Shown piece by piece: positions 8,559-18,089 of a stretch of DNA of 64,000 bases. Numbering within the stretch: position 1 is the stretch's first letter; each line of letters opens with the position of its first letter. A program made the translations under genes and the position numbers. Under the pieces are notes generated by a model, which had not been told where the DNA came from, did not search any database, and was given only the letters and a program-made list of their open reading frames with translations. The stretch is from Lyngbya aestuarii BL J (GTDB lineage: Bacteria > Cyanobacteriota > Cyanobacteriia > Cyanobacteriales > Microcoleaceae), in NCBI RefSeq assembly GCF_000478195.2, contig NZ_AUZM01000013.1, positions 1 to 64,000 on the forward strand, in the 5' to 3' direction.

Positions 8559-11500
8559 TTATTGTTGATGTTGCGAAACTAGAGAGTTCTCATCTGTTAG
8601 AGTTTTCAAGTTAGTCTTTTTTTCAAGCATATTTTGAACATTCAACTCTTCAATAACCTTTAACATCTCATCAACACGCTGTTCAAACGAGTGATTTTCT
8701 CTAACATATTTTGCTAATTCTAACTGATTAGAAGTCTGATGATGACTATTTTGCAAACATTCTTTGACTTTGCTGACTAACTCTTTCGCCTCCCGATAAA
8801 CTGTAATTTTGTCTCCAAACACTATCTCCAACCCCGGAACTTCATCAGAGATAATCATAGCACCACAAGCGCCCGCATCAAACAAACGATTGGAAATAAA
8901 TCCTTTTTCTCGCATCGTATCCCAATGATCATTTAAGAGTACCCCACAGCGGGTGTAATAGCGCCGCAAAATTTCATTGGGGATGTACTCTCCTTTGAGA
9001 TATCCGGGGGGAAGTAAAGGTTCCCAGTTGGTGCCGTAAACATCAACTTTTAACCCGCTTTCTACCGCATCTTTGACGATTTGGCGATAGACTTTGCGAG
9101 AATTTCCAACAAACAAAATCTCTCCGACTTCTTCATCGCCCGTTTCATCGGGATAGAATAATTCAGGATCGGTACATTGTAATAAAGTTTGAACCGGAAC
9201 TTTGACCTTTTTATGCAATTCTTCTGCATAGGAATAGGAGGCTACAAAAACATGGTCATACTGCTCATATTCTTCTAAAGATACTTTATCGGGATGACTA
9301 ATATTCCACATCAAATTAATCTGATCAGGTTTGGGTTGATATTGACTCAATCCCCGAATAACAAGGGCGACATCATCCCCATAACTTTGAGAATTTTCCC
9401 ACTCTGATAAAATATCAATTCGCACTGAATGTCCCTGACGTTCAAAAGCTCGTTTCAAGGCTTTAGCAAAGTGATAATCGCCCCACTCATTCGCCTGTTT
9501 CCACTCCGGTACCCCGATTTTAATTCCAATGCGATACTTGAGCGTCATTTTCTCTCGCAAGTTGGTAAAAACCGTTTGGGCGCGATGGTTATAAGTATGT
9601 TTTTCTCGAATAATTTGCTGCAACTGTTCGACTCGCTGACGCCGCAAAGATTCGTCTGTTAAATAGGTCCATAAAACCTGTTCTAAAGACTCAGCAGAAT
9701 CATAAGTGGGTAACAACCCATCAAACGCTTCTTGATTTCCTAATTTACCATTTGTTACGACTAACGCCCCCGCTGCGATCGCATCAAATACCCGAGAATT
9801 TGTGGAACCCCACTCTTTTGTCACCGCATTCGCATCATCAATGACAATTTTTGTAGAAGCATAAACCTGGGGTAACTTCGTGTAAGATATTGCCCCCCGA
9901 TTAAATTTTTCAAACTTACTAAACTGCTCCCAATTATGCCCGTAGAGCGCAAACTCAAACGGCAGATTTTCCGGGTTTAAGTAGTTGATAATCTCTCGGG
10001 GAGAGTTCCAAAAACTGCCCGTAAAACAGTAGTCTGACTTCAAATCAGGATTGTATTCTGCCTGCTGATAAAATCGTTCTAAGTTCGTGGCAATCCGCAG
10101 TAAAGTTACAGGTTTAGATAACTTTTGGGAAACATAATCGGCAGCTTTTTGAGAGGAACACCAGAAACAATCATAATGTTGTGCTGACTCACTAGAAGCC
10201 CAAACTTCAAACCAATTTCGCGCCCAAGCCACCTTAACGAGTGTGGGTTTAGCATTTTCAATTAAGCGTAAATCATACTCATGGCGCATCACCACAATCA
10301 CATCTAATTGATGTAAATTGTACCACTGTGGCCCTTCGGATAAATAGAAGACTTCCCATCCATATTCTTGAACGAGTTGTTCACCTAACTCTACTGCGGT
10401 AAAATAATCGCCTGCTGCGGCTTCTAAATCTGCATCAGTAACTACAAACCCAATTCGCAAAGGATGGGAAGTCCAGTACATTCCTTTTTCAAAGAAATCT
10501 TGGAGATGACGGCGACGAACATAGTAGCCAAAACGTTTTTCTAATATATCTTTATTGTTAACCAGTCGTTTTTGAAAGGACTCGGAAGGCTTCCCACTAA
10601 ATCGAGAAAAACCTCGATGATGAAATGCGGTTAAATGATTCGCACAAATAATTTCACGACCTAATTTTTGTCCAAAATCTAAACATAAATCTACATCTTC
10701 ATAACCGTAGAAATATTCCTCACAAAAGCCTTTGGCTTCGAGAAAATCTTGGCGGCGACACATCATTAACGCACCCGTTACCACCGGAACTCGCCAAGGA
10801 ACCGACTGAAAACTTAACATCTGCGGTGCATATCGCACTTCAAAAGGATAGAAGGGTTCAAATTGAGTATAGAAATTAAACTGAACCCCCAAATGTTGAG
10901 TGGGAGGTTGAGCAAGCGATTGCTCTGATACAATATCTAATAGCTTCACCCCGACTATTCCTATGGTTTCATCCCGCATCAAATCTACCAATCCGGGAAT
11001 AATATCTTGACACAGGGTAATATCATTATTCATAAATAGGAGTAGGGGTGCTGTTGTTTGATTAACTCCTAAATTATTAGACTCGGAGAACGAATAATTT
11101 TCTCCTCTGGGGATCAGTTTAATCGGTAACTGTTTTGACCATTGCTGACACACCGATACACTCTCATCGGTTGAACCATGATCGATAACAATCAGTTCAA
11201 TATCTTGATAGGAATTGTACAGCAAGAATGACTCAAATAAATTCTCAAGTAGTTTAGCCCCGTTGAGATTTAAAATAACAATTCCCACCAAAGGTTTTGT
11301 AGAAGCTGGCAAATTTAAAGGGGGTCGATAAACCAGTTGGTTCGCCACCGAAACTTTACTTTTTTGAGAACTTTGATGTTTCTTTCCATCGGTTCCAACT
11401 AAAACTTTAACCGGAGATTTTTTCAGATGTTGACCCGTTTCACTAATTTTAACGCTGACTTCTACCAAACCATCACTATTCAGCGAAGGCGGGATTTTCA

Positions 11501-14500
11501 GTTCAAATTTGTGACATCCATGAGTTTGAAAAGCATCTGCTAAATCCTGACGAAACTTATTAGCCGGATAAATTCCGATTAAATTATTACCGACGAAAAC
11601 ATCCACAAATATGACTTTATCGGGGTTAGATTTTTGGCGTACCCATCCATAGACAAACTCACTAGAAACCGCATCTAAACAGCCTTCATAATCGGTTTCG
11701 GGTGCTGTTAACTCATTTTTACGATGGAGATAAGCCGCATCCGCAGCAGCTTGTTTTATGCGAGTTTCTTCGAGTCTTTTAATTGCTTTTGTAAATTTTG
11801 GATTCAGTTCAACTGCTTTCTGATATGAACGAATTGCCTGCTTAAGTTTTCCCGTTTGTTCGAGTGCTTCTGCCAAATTATAATGATAATTGGCATAATT
11901 TGGGTCTAATTCTATGGCTTTTTGATAAGAGGCGATCGCTTCTTTCCAGAGTCTTAATTTCGCCTGGGCTTCTCCCAAATGATTATAGATTCTGGGGGAT
12001 TGATCGTACAAGTCTAGGGCTTTTGTATATTCTACAATTGCCTGATTCCATCGTTGAACGACGGCTAAAGCTGCGCCCAAATGATGATGTAGATCGGCGG
12101 AATCTGGAGACAATTGAACAGCAGTAAAATAGGCTTCTATTGCCTCATTAATACTCCCTTTTTTCTGAAGCAATTGTCCTAACTTCTTATATAAATCAAA
12201 ACCGTTAGGATTCTTTTCAACTTCTTGACGATATTTTAAAATTGCATCATCTAGAAGTTCTAATGCTTCATAATCTTGAGAAGTAATTGCTGTCAACAAT
12301 TGGGGAGCATTAGGAGATAGAGGATTTATCTGATTTTTTTTTTTCAAAACCTCCTCTAGCTGTTGAGCAATTGATGTATCCTCCGGTTCTAATTGTTGTG
12401 CCATCTGATAGAATACAATTGCCCCATCTAACTGATTAAATCGGACTAAAGTATCGGCTAACTGACAGTATAATTGAGCATCATCGGGTTTAATTTCTAA
12501 CGCCTTGTGATAGATGGCAACGTGATCGGGATTTTGCTGAATAACTTGGCGATAATAACCCAACGCTTCGTTTAAGTCTATCATCGCCCGTTCCCGCAAC
12601 GCATCGGCTAATTTTTCTTCTATTGCGGGTAAGTCTGACTGCAATTTTTGGGCGTTTCTATAGGCAACAACGGCTTCTTCCCAGTTTTCTAACTTAACCA
12701 ATACTTCGCCTAAATTGTAGTGTGACCAGGGAAATTCGGCGTTTAATTGAGTGGCTTTACGATAGGAAATAACGGCTTCTTGCCAACGTTCCAACTTAAC
12801 GAGTGCATCGGCTAAACTGTTGTGTGACCAAGAAAAATCCGGGTTTAATTCTATCGCTTTCTGATAAAATTCTATCGCTTCTTCCCACCGTTCTAACTTG
12901 AATAAAACATCGGCTAATCCGTTATGAACCCACCACACATCTGCTTTTAATTCGATTGCCCGATGATAAGCCGAAATCGCTTCTTCAAATTGTTCTTTAT
13001 CCCGTAATAAATTAGCGAGTTTCTGATAGGCTTCTCCGAAATTAGCATCGAGTTCAGTTGCTTTTTGATAACAGTTAATCGCTTCTTCTGTTTCTCCCGC
13101 TTGTACGAGGGCATCGGCTAAATATTTATAGGCTTCTGCATCTGCATTTTCGTCTAATTCCATTGCCTGACGCAACACAGAAGCCGCTTCTTGCCATTGT
13201 TCTTGTTGGGCTAATACTTTTCCTAAACTGTAGTAAGAGGCGGCAAAATTGGGATTGAGTTGAATCGCTTTCTGGTAGGCTGCTACTGCTTCTTTTAACT
13301 GCCATTGTTGCTTAAAAATCTCCCCAACTTGATGATAAGCTAAAGCATTATTGGGGTTTAACTCTAACAGTTTTTTATAGATTTCAAGCGCTTCTTGAGA
13401 CTGTTCCTGTTGAGCTAATAGTTGAGCTAAACTCTGATAAAATTTAGGTTGTTTGGGTGCAACTTCTATCGCCTTGCGGTAAGATTGTAGGGCGTTAACA
13501 GCATCTCCTTGTATGCGTTGAATTTCACCAATTCCGTGATAAGCCCCTGCTAAGTTGGAGTTTAATTGCAAAGCATGACGATAACAAGTCATTGCCGCTT
13601 GCAATTGCCCTTGCTGTAGACGAGTATTTCCCAGTTTCAGATGATCTTCTGCGGAGGCTTTTTCGGGTTCTAACTCGTAGGCTTTTTCTAAACAGTGAGA
13701 GGCTTTTTGATGATCTCCTATGTCCGTAAATATTTTGGCAACGTTGCGATAAGCCCCAGCAAAATCAGGTTTTTGAGTAATCGCTTGTTGATAGTAAGAA
13801 ATGGCTTTTTCTAAGCGTTCCTGTTGGGCGTATAAACTCCCTAAATTAGCATGAACTTCGGGATAATTGGGTTGAATGACTAAGGCTTTTTCATAGGAAC
13901 GAATCGCCGCTGAAATCTCCCCCAACAGATGTAAAGCATTGCCTTGAATTTTATAAGCAACGGCTAAATTGGGCTGAATTTTTAACACTTGTTGACAAGT
14001 ATTAATTGCGGCTTCCCATTTATGAATTGCACAAAATGCTGTGGCTTTTGCGATTAATTCTTCGGGTTGAGGCGATTTGGATTTTAAAGGAGGCTGAACG
14101 GAATTTGCAGTACCATTTTGAGTTGAACTTACTGCTGCGGCTAAGGTATCTTCGGGGGAAATTTCTTGGGGTTTCTGGGCGGGGGTTAAGGTATCGGCTG
14201 GCGTGTTAAATACTGTAGGTTGTTGTTGATTGGGTTGTACATTTTGTTGTAGATTTGGTGAGGAATTTAGTTCAATTGCCTTACGATAATAGGGCGTTGC
14301 CTCGCGCATATTCCCCTGTTTTTTCAACGCATCTGCTAAACTTTGATAAGCACCGGATAGATTGGGATCACTCGAAATTGCATTCCGGTAACAGGTGATC
14401 GATTCTTCGATTTGCCCCTGCTGTTTTAAGGTATCTGCTAGTTTTAAATGTTCAGTTGCCGTTACGTGTTGCGGTTCTAGAGTATACGCTTTATACAAAC

Positions 14501-14930
14501 ATTGATTCACCTTTTGCGGTTGATTGAGTTGTGTCCAAACTCGTGCTACATTACGGTAAGCTCCGGCAAAATCGGGCTTGATTGTGATTGCTTTTTGATA
14601 ACATTCTAGAGCCTGTTGCCACTGTTGAGCTTGAGCGTGGATGCTCCCAATATTTGCGTGAACTTCTGCCCAATTCGGCTGCAACTGTAACGCCTGAGTA
14701 TAATAACGTTGCGCTTCTTCTAACTGACCTTGACGCAACAACACATCCCCAATTAACTTATACCCTGGGGCGTGTTTTGGCTGAATTTTCAACAGTTGCT
14801 CGGCTGCTTTGCGGGCATCCTCAAATTGACTTTGCTTCAAGTAGGCTTCAGCCTGTTGCTGTAGGAAAGCAACGCTTTTACGCAGGATATCTTCGGCTCG
14901 CATCGGTTGATTTTGTTTAGACACATTCAT
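8559..14930 (-). CDS. Giant TPR / GT2 / double CgeB-like glycosyltransferase
   Basis: This is a 2,123-residue protein. Residues 1-1080 are almost entirely tetratricopeptide repeats, more than twenty 34-residue units such as YxxAIxxxPxxxxAYxxLGxxxxxxGxxxxA, interrupted by a Gln/Pro-rich linker near 225-290. Residues about 1110-1200 form a beta-rich module shared with the nearby sulfotransferase. Residues about 1215-1450 are a family 2 glycosyltransferase (VGIVILNLNG, VIDHGSTDES, MNNDI as DxD-like motif, YGYEDVDLC). Two tandem CgeB/GT1-like units follow: about 1610-1800 (CFTGSFWNSPRE, STNSRVFDAIAAGALVV) and 1820-2090 (ILFVGNSRKVYR, SNRLFDAGACGAMIIS). It follows the TPR-GT61 gene by 95 bases. 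The upstream GGGGAA supports the ATG at 14930. It likely builds glycan on a protein or lipid acceptor held by the TPR superhelix (inference). Confidence 0.85.
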   Translation of the reverse strand: MNVSKQNQPMRAEDILRKSVAFLQQQAEAYLKQSQFEDARKAAEQLLKIQPKHAPGYKLIGDVLLRQGQLEEAQRYYTQALQLQPNWAEVHANIGSIHAQAQQWQQALECYQKAITIKPDFAGAYRNVARVWTQLNQPQKVNQCLYKAYTLEPQHVTATEHLKLADTLKQQGQIEESITCYRNAISSDPNLSGAYQSLADALKKQGNMREATPYYRKAIELNSSPNLQQNVQPNQQQPTVFNTPADTLTPAQKPQEISPEDTLAAAVSSTQNGTANSVQPPLKSKSPQPEELIAKATAFCAIHKWEAAINTCQQVLKIQPNLAVAYKIQGNALHLLGEISAAIRSYEKALVIQPNYPEVHANLGSLYAQQERLEKAISYYQQAITQKPDFAGAYRNVAKIFTDIGDHQKASHCLEKAYELEPEKASAEDHLKLGNTRLQQGQLQAAMTCYRHALQLNSNLAGAYHGIGEIQRIQGDAVNALQSYRKAIEVAPKQPKFYQSLAQLLAQQEQSQEALEIYKKLLELNPNNALAYHQVGEIFKQQWQLKEAVAAYQKAIQLNPNFAASYYSLGKVLAQQEQWQEAASVLRQAMELDENADAEAYKYLADALVQAGETEEAINCYQKATELDANFGEAYQKLANLLRDKEQFEEAISAYHRAIELKADVWWVHNGLADVLFKLERWEEAIEFYQKAIELNPDFSWSHNSLADALVKLERWQEAVISYRKATQLNAEFPWSHYNLGEVLVKLENWEEAVVAYRNAQKLQSDLPAIEEKLADALRERAMIDLNEALGYYRQVIQQNPDHVAIYHKALEIKPDDAQLYCQLADTLVRFNQLDGAIVFYQMAQQLEPEDTSIAQQLEEVLKKKNQINPLSPNAPQLLTAITSQDYEALELLDDAILKYRQEVEKNPNGFDLYKKLGQLLQKKGSINEAIEAYFTAVQLSPDSADLHHHLGAALAVVQRWNQAIVEYTKALDLYDQSPRIYNHLGEAQAKLRLWKEAIASYQKAIELDPNYANYHYNLAEALEQTGKLKQAIRSYQKAVELNPKFTKAIKRLEETRIKQAAADAAYLHRKNELTAPETDYEGCLDAVSSEFVYGWVRQKSNPDKVIFVDVFVGNNLIGIYPANKFRQDLADAFQTHGCHKFELKIPPSLNSDGLVEVSVKISETGQHLKKSPVKVLVGTDGKKHQSSQKSKVSVANQLVYRPPLNLPASTKPLVGIVILNLNGAKLLENLFESFLLYNSYQDIELIVIDHGSTDESVSVCQQWSKQLPIKLIPRGENYSFSESNNLGVNQTTAPLLLFMNNDITLCQDIIPGLVDLMRDETIGIVGVKLLDIVSEQSLAQPPTQHLGVQFNFYTQFEPFYPFEVRYAPQMLSFQSVPWRVPVVTGALMMCRRQDFLEAKGFCEEYFYGYEDVDLCLDFGQKLGREIICANHLTAFHHRGFSRFSGKPSESFQKRLVNNKDILEKRFGYYVRRRHLQDFFEKGMYWTSHPLRIGFVVTDADLEAAAGDYFTAVELGEQLVQEYGWEVFYLSEGPQWYNLHQLDVIVVMRHEYDLRLIENAKPTLVKVAWARNWFEVWASSESAQHYDCFWCSSQKAADYVSQKLSKPVTLLRIATNLERFYQQAEYNPDLKSDYCFTGSFWNSPREIINYLNPENLPFEFALYGHNWEQFSKFEKFNRGAISYTKLPQVYASTKIVIDDANAVTKEWGSTNSRVFDAIAAGALVVTNGKLGNQEAFDGLLPTYDSAESLEQVLWTYLTDESLRRQRVEQLQQIIREKHTYNHRAQTVFTNLREKMTLKYRIGIKIGVPEWKQANEWGDYHFAKALKRAFERQGHSVRIDILSEWENSQSYGDDVALVIRGLSQYQPKPDQINLMWNISHPDKVSLEEYEQYDHVFVASYSYAEELHKKVKVPVQTLLQCTDPELFYPDETGDEEVGEILFVGNSRKVYRQIVKDAVESGLKVDVYGTNWEPLLPPGYLKGEYIPNEILRRYYTRCGVLLNDHWDTMREKGFISNRLFDAGACGAMIISDEVPGLEIVFGDKITVYREAKELVSKVKECLQNSHHQTSNQLELAKYVRENHSFEQRVDEMLKVIEELNVQNMLEKKTNLKTLTDENSLVSQHQQ

Positions 14931-15025
14931 GGGAATTCCCCACAGTTTATTGTAGTATTTTTGATGTCACAAATAAAAAAATATTTTTTTACTCTGTGTA
15001 GATGTACCCTCGCCCCTCTTTTGGG

Positions 15026-17758
15026 TTAATCCTTGAGTCCAATTTGCTGAATTAACCGCTTGAGAGTGCTGATATTCACCCAAATATCTTCAATTAGCGG
15101 GTTCGGATACATCAGACTCCGAATGGGATAACAAACAAATCCAACTCCTGTTAACGAGTAATGTTCCAACCCCAGATATTGACTAATGACCCGATAATAA
15201 TATCGTTCGTAATGGGGTGATATAAATTCTATCACTTTAACTTCTTTACTACAAAAAATCATATTTGTCAAACCGCTGCCATGAGCCGCAACAATCACTT
15301 TCGCCTGGGCAAACAAATGAACTTGCTCAGAAAATGACATCGACTCCAAAAAAACTTCTACAAACCCCAACGGCTGTAACACCTCCATCACTTCAGTTTC
15401 ATTCATCACTTGTCGGTGTCTCGCCTTCGCCCGACTGATGTAAATTCGTTCCGGATTTTTGGCTTTTTTCTGAACGGTTAACGGCAAAAATGTGTCTCGT
15501 AGAAAGTCAATTGCCCAGGGATGTAACCACCCCAAATATCCGGCAAATGAAGGTACAATTAACTGTTCGGCTTGAATATAACAATTGCGATCACTTTCTA
15601 AGATTTTTTCAGGGGGTATTCCCAATAGATTTAACGTTTCTCGCTGAAAGGAAAGTTGATAACTATTCACCAAAAACCAGTCAATCTCCTCTGATTTTAT
15701 CTGGCTTTGACGCAAGAGTTCAATCCGAGGTAAAACATCAACCATCCAATGAAAATAAATATGCCCTGAGAGTCCAGATAATACTGCAACCGATCCTTTT
15801 ACTAATTTTATGGGTGGTAACTTTTCCTGTTGAAAAATTTGATGATTCTGAGGATTATACCTTTGACATCCCGGAAGTTCACCCGGATATTCCCGAGAAA
15901 CATCCGCTAATAATTGGTTATCGGGTGTAAGAATAGCGATAGCTTTACACACCATCCAATAATTTTCTTGAGGAACAATCCAAGCCCGTCCATTGGGTAT
16001 AACAGCAACAAAGGTTTCAAAATCAGGAATTGGAACCTTTTTTTCGGGTGAATTTCTATAAATTCCTTGTCCTAAATGAATTAATTCTAACTGTTGAAAA
16101 ATCTGCTTTAAACAGGGTTGACATTCCAAACCTCCACAGTCTTTTGGCGAAGCGGAGGGGATGGGGAGATGAGGAGAGGGGGAAGAAACTGTTCTCTGTT
16201 CTTTGAAAAGACTGCTAACAGCCAACTGTTTTTCTAGCCATTTTTTTGTAGACAAACAAACCTGTCGAGGCGGTTGTTGGTGCGGTGGAATTTCCTCACA
16301 GGAATCCGGGAGTTTAGTGATTAGATTGGCGGTATAAGTTTGACTTGTATGCAACACTTTGGTATAATAATTAATCGCTGTTTCCCAATGGTTTTGTTTT
16401 TCAGCAATATAGCCTAAAAGTATATCAAGTTCGGCAACAAACTGATGAGTTTTATCACATCTTGCTTGGGCTAAATGACAAATTGCGATCGCTAGATTCC
16501 ACTGTTTTTGTTGAATCAAACAATAAGCTAACCGCCAGTAGATTTCAACTCGCTGCGGCTGAATTTGTAAGGCATTCTGATAATGTCTTGCGGCTTGATC
16601 AAATTTACCATATTGCGTTAAAGCATTTCCTAAATGCACGTTAAACTGAATTAAATTATCATAGAGGTCTAGAGACTTCTTAGACGGATTGGATGCGCTA
16701 AAGTTCCCGGAATTAAAGTTAATTTTTTGTAAACTGCGGAGGAAACGAACACAAGCATTTTTGGCGAGTTGCCATTCATCTGTTTCGGTTTCTAAAATCG
16801 GCATAGACTCCAACCGACGACAATAGGCTTCTACAAATTTAGGATCTAAAGCAATTGCTTTTTGATAGTAAACCATCGCCTGATCAAATTGACCTTGTTT
16901 TTGGAGAGAATAACCGCAGTCACTATAGGCGAGAATATTTTCGGGAGTTTGTTCGATAGCTTTTTGAAAATAATCAACGGCTATTTTATAATGATTATGC
17001 TGTTGGTAAAGTTTTGCTAAATTGAGGTAAGCTATCGTTAAACTGGGTTGAAGTTCTAGGGCGCGATGATAAGCTTTAATCGCTTGACCTTTTTTTTCGA
17101 GTGCAAGCCAAGCCTGACCTAGATTATTATAAAGTATTGCCCATTCTGGTTTTTGAGTAATTGCTTTTTGGAAAATTTCAACAGCTTCTAAAAATTGTTT
17201 TTTCTCAATTAGTAGACAGCCTAAACTATTGTAAGCTTCTATATAGCTTGAATCAATATTAATCGCTTTTTTAAGGAGTTCAATAGCCCGATAAACTTGA
17301 GATTGACTATTAAAAACCAGGGCTAAACCCAGATAAGCTTTAACAAATTTAGGGTTTTTTGTAATTACTTTTTTATAGATCGTAATGGATGAGGTAAAAT
17401 TTCCTTGTTGATATAAAGCTTCTCCGAGATGGTAATATAGATCTATCCAGTTTGTTTGGAGTTGAATCGCTGTTTGATAAAGTAGCACTGCATCGTCAAT
17501 CCATCCAGCATTGCGATAAAGTTGGGCAAGATGAGCATAAGCTACCGCATCGTCGGGTTGGAGTTCAATAGCTTTTGCATAGGCTAAAGCAGCTTCAGTT
17601 AACTGTTCTTGAACTTCCCGGATATTGCCTAAAATTCGATAGGCAACTGCACAACGGGGAGATTGACGGAGAACTTGTTGACAAATTTCTATAGAACTCT
17701 CAATTTTTCCCTGTTCTAAATGGGAAAGAGCAAGTTGAAGTTGTAGTTCAATCTTCAT
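15026..17758 (-). CDS. TPR / GT61 glycosyltransferase
   Basis: This 910-residue protein has about nine tandem TPR units in residues 1-320 and more around 365-480. The C-terminal GT61 domain covers about 630-890: SGLSGHIYFHWMVDVLPRIE at its start, RIYISRAKARHR in the middle, and VIVAAHGSGLTNMIFC with a following VIEFISP as the classical GT61 end motifs. Its eukaryotic relatives include plant xylosyl-/arabinosyltransferases and EOGT. It is the first gene of the four-gene minus-strand block. Residues 525-560 are Ser/Pro-rich and are encoded by a purine-skewed stretch that looks like inserted intergenic repeat DNA. Fusion of TPR and glycosyltransferase domains recalls O-GlcNAc transferase, but the catalytic family differs. 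Confidence 0.85.
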   Translation of the reverse strand: MKIELQLQLALSHLEQGKIESSIEICQQVLRQSPRCAVAYRILGNIREVQEQLTEAALAYAKAIELQPDDAVAYAHLAQLYRNAGWIDDAVLLYQTAIQLQTNWIDLYYHLGEALYQQGNFTSSITIYKKVITKNPKFVKAYLGLALVFNSQSQVYRAIELLKKAINIDSSYIEAYNSLGCLLIEKKQFLEAVEIFQKAITQKPEWAILYNNLGQAWLALEKKGQAIKAYHRALELQPSLTIAYLNLAKLYQQHNHYKIAVDYFQKAIEQTPENILAYSDCGYSLQKQGQFDQAMVYYQKAIALDPKFVEAYCRRLESMPILETETDEWQLAKNACVRFLRSLQKINFNSGNFSASNPSKKSLDLYDNLIQFNVHLGNALTQYGKFDQAARHYQNALQIQPQRVEIYWRLAYCLIQQKQWNLAIAICHLAQARCDKTHQFVAELDILLGYIAEKQNHWETAINYYTKVLHTSQTYTANLITKLPDSCEEIPPHQQPPRQVCLSTKKWLEKQLAVSSLFKEQRTVSSPSPHLPIPSASPKDCGGLECQPCLKQIFQQLELIHLGQGIYRNSPEKKVPIPDFETFVAVIPNGRAWIVPQENYWMVCKAIAILTPDNQLLADVSREYPGELPGCQRYNPQNHQIFQQEKLPPIKLVKGSVAVLSGLSGHIYFHWMVDVLPRIELLRQSQIKSEEIDWFLVNSYQLSFQRETLNLLGIPPEKILESDRNCYIQAEQLIVPSFAGYLGWLHPWAIDFLRDTFLPLTVQKKAKNPERIYISRAKARHRQVMNETEVMEVLQPLGFVEVFLESMSFSEQVHLFAQAKVIVAAHGSGLTNMIFCSKEVKVIEFISPHYERYYYRVISQYLGLEHYSLTGVGFVCYPIRSLMYPNPLIEDIWVNISTLKRLIQQIGLKD
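16131..16185. repeat. G-rich low-complexity segment inside the TPR-GT61 gene
   Basis: CCTCC and GGAGG flank a short loop, followed by GGGGATGGGGAGATGAGG-like sequence. This base composition is unlike the rest of the gene and is typical of cyanobacterial intergenic repeats. On the coding strand it gives the Ser/Pro-rich linker between the TPR and GT61 domains. Confidence 0.45.
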
Positions 17759-18089
17759 TTTTAACCCTAGACGAATAATAAACAGGTTCTTGGAGACTTA
17801 ATAAATATCAACTTAGGAGGGTTTTTTCCGGATCAAATAAATTGTACCATTTTCAATCAATTCATCAATTCTGAATTCACTGCCTTTGAATCGTAAAGAA
17901 TCATAAAAAAATATAAATTTTATATAAATCAAGTTTTTCAATTCACTAAAAATAATATACTATATAAGCAATAAAACAACTAAAACTTCAAAAAAAAATT
18001 AAGTTTAGTTTAAATTAATAAAATGAAAATTTATGATTAAAATCATCTCTTACCTCCATAGTATAGAATAAAAAAGTCAAGCAAAAAGC
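17759..18089. other. AT-rich divergent intergenic region
   Basis: 331 bases lie between the divergent TPR-GT61 gene and the first LOV-GGDEF-EAL gene. The half next to the latter is strongly AT-rich, with runs of A and T and several TATA-like hexamers. Promoters for both genes must lie here, but no single -35/-10 pair stands out. No RNA gene or repeat was recognised. Confidence 0.4.
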
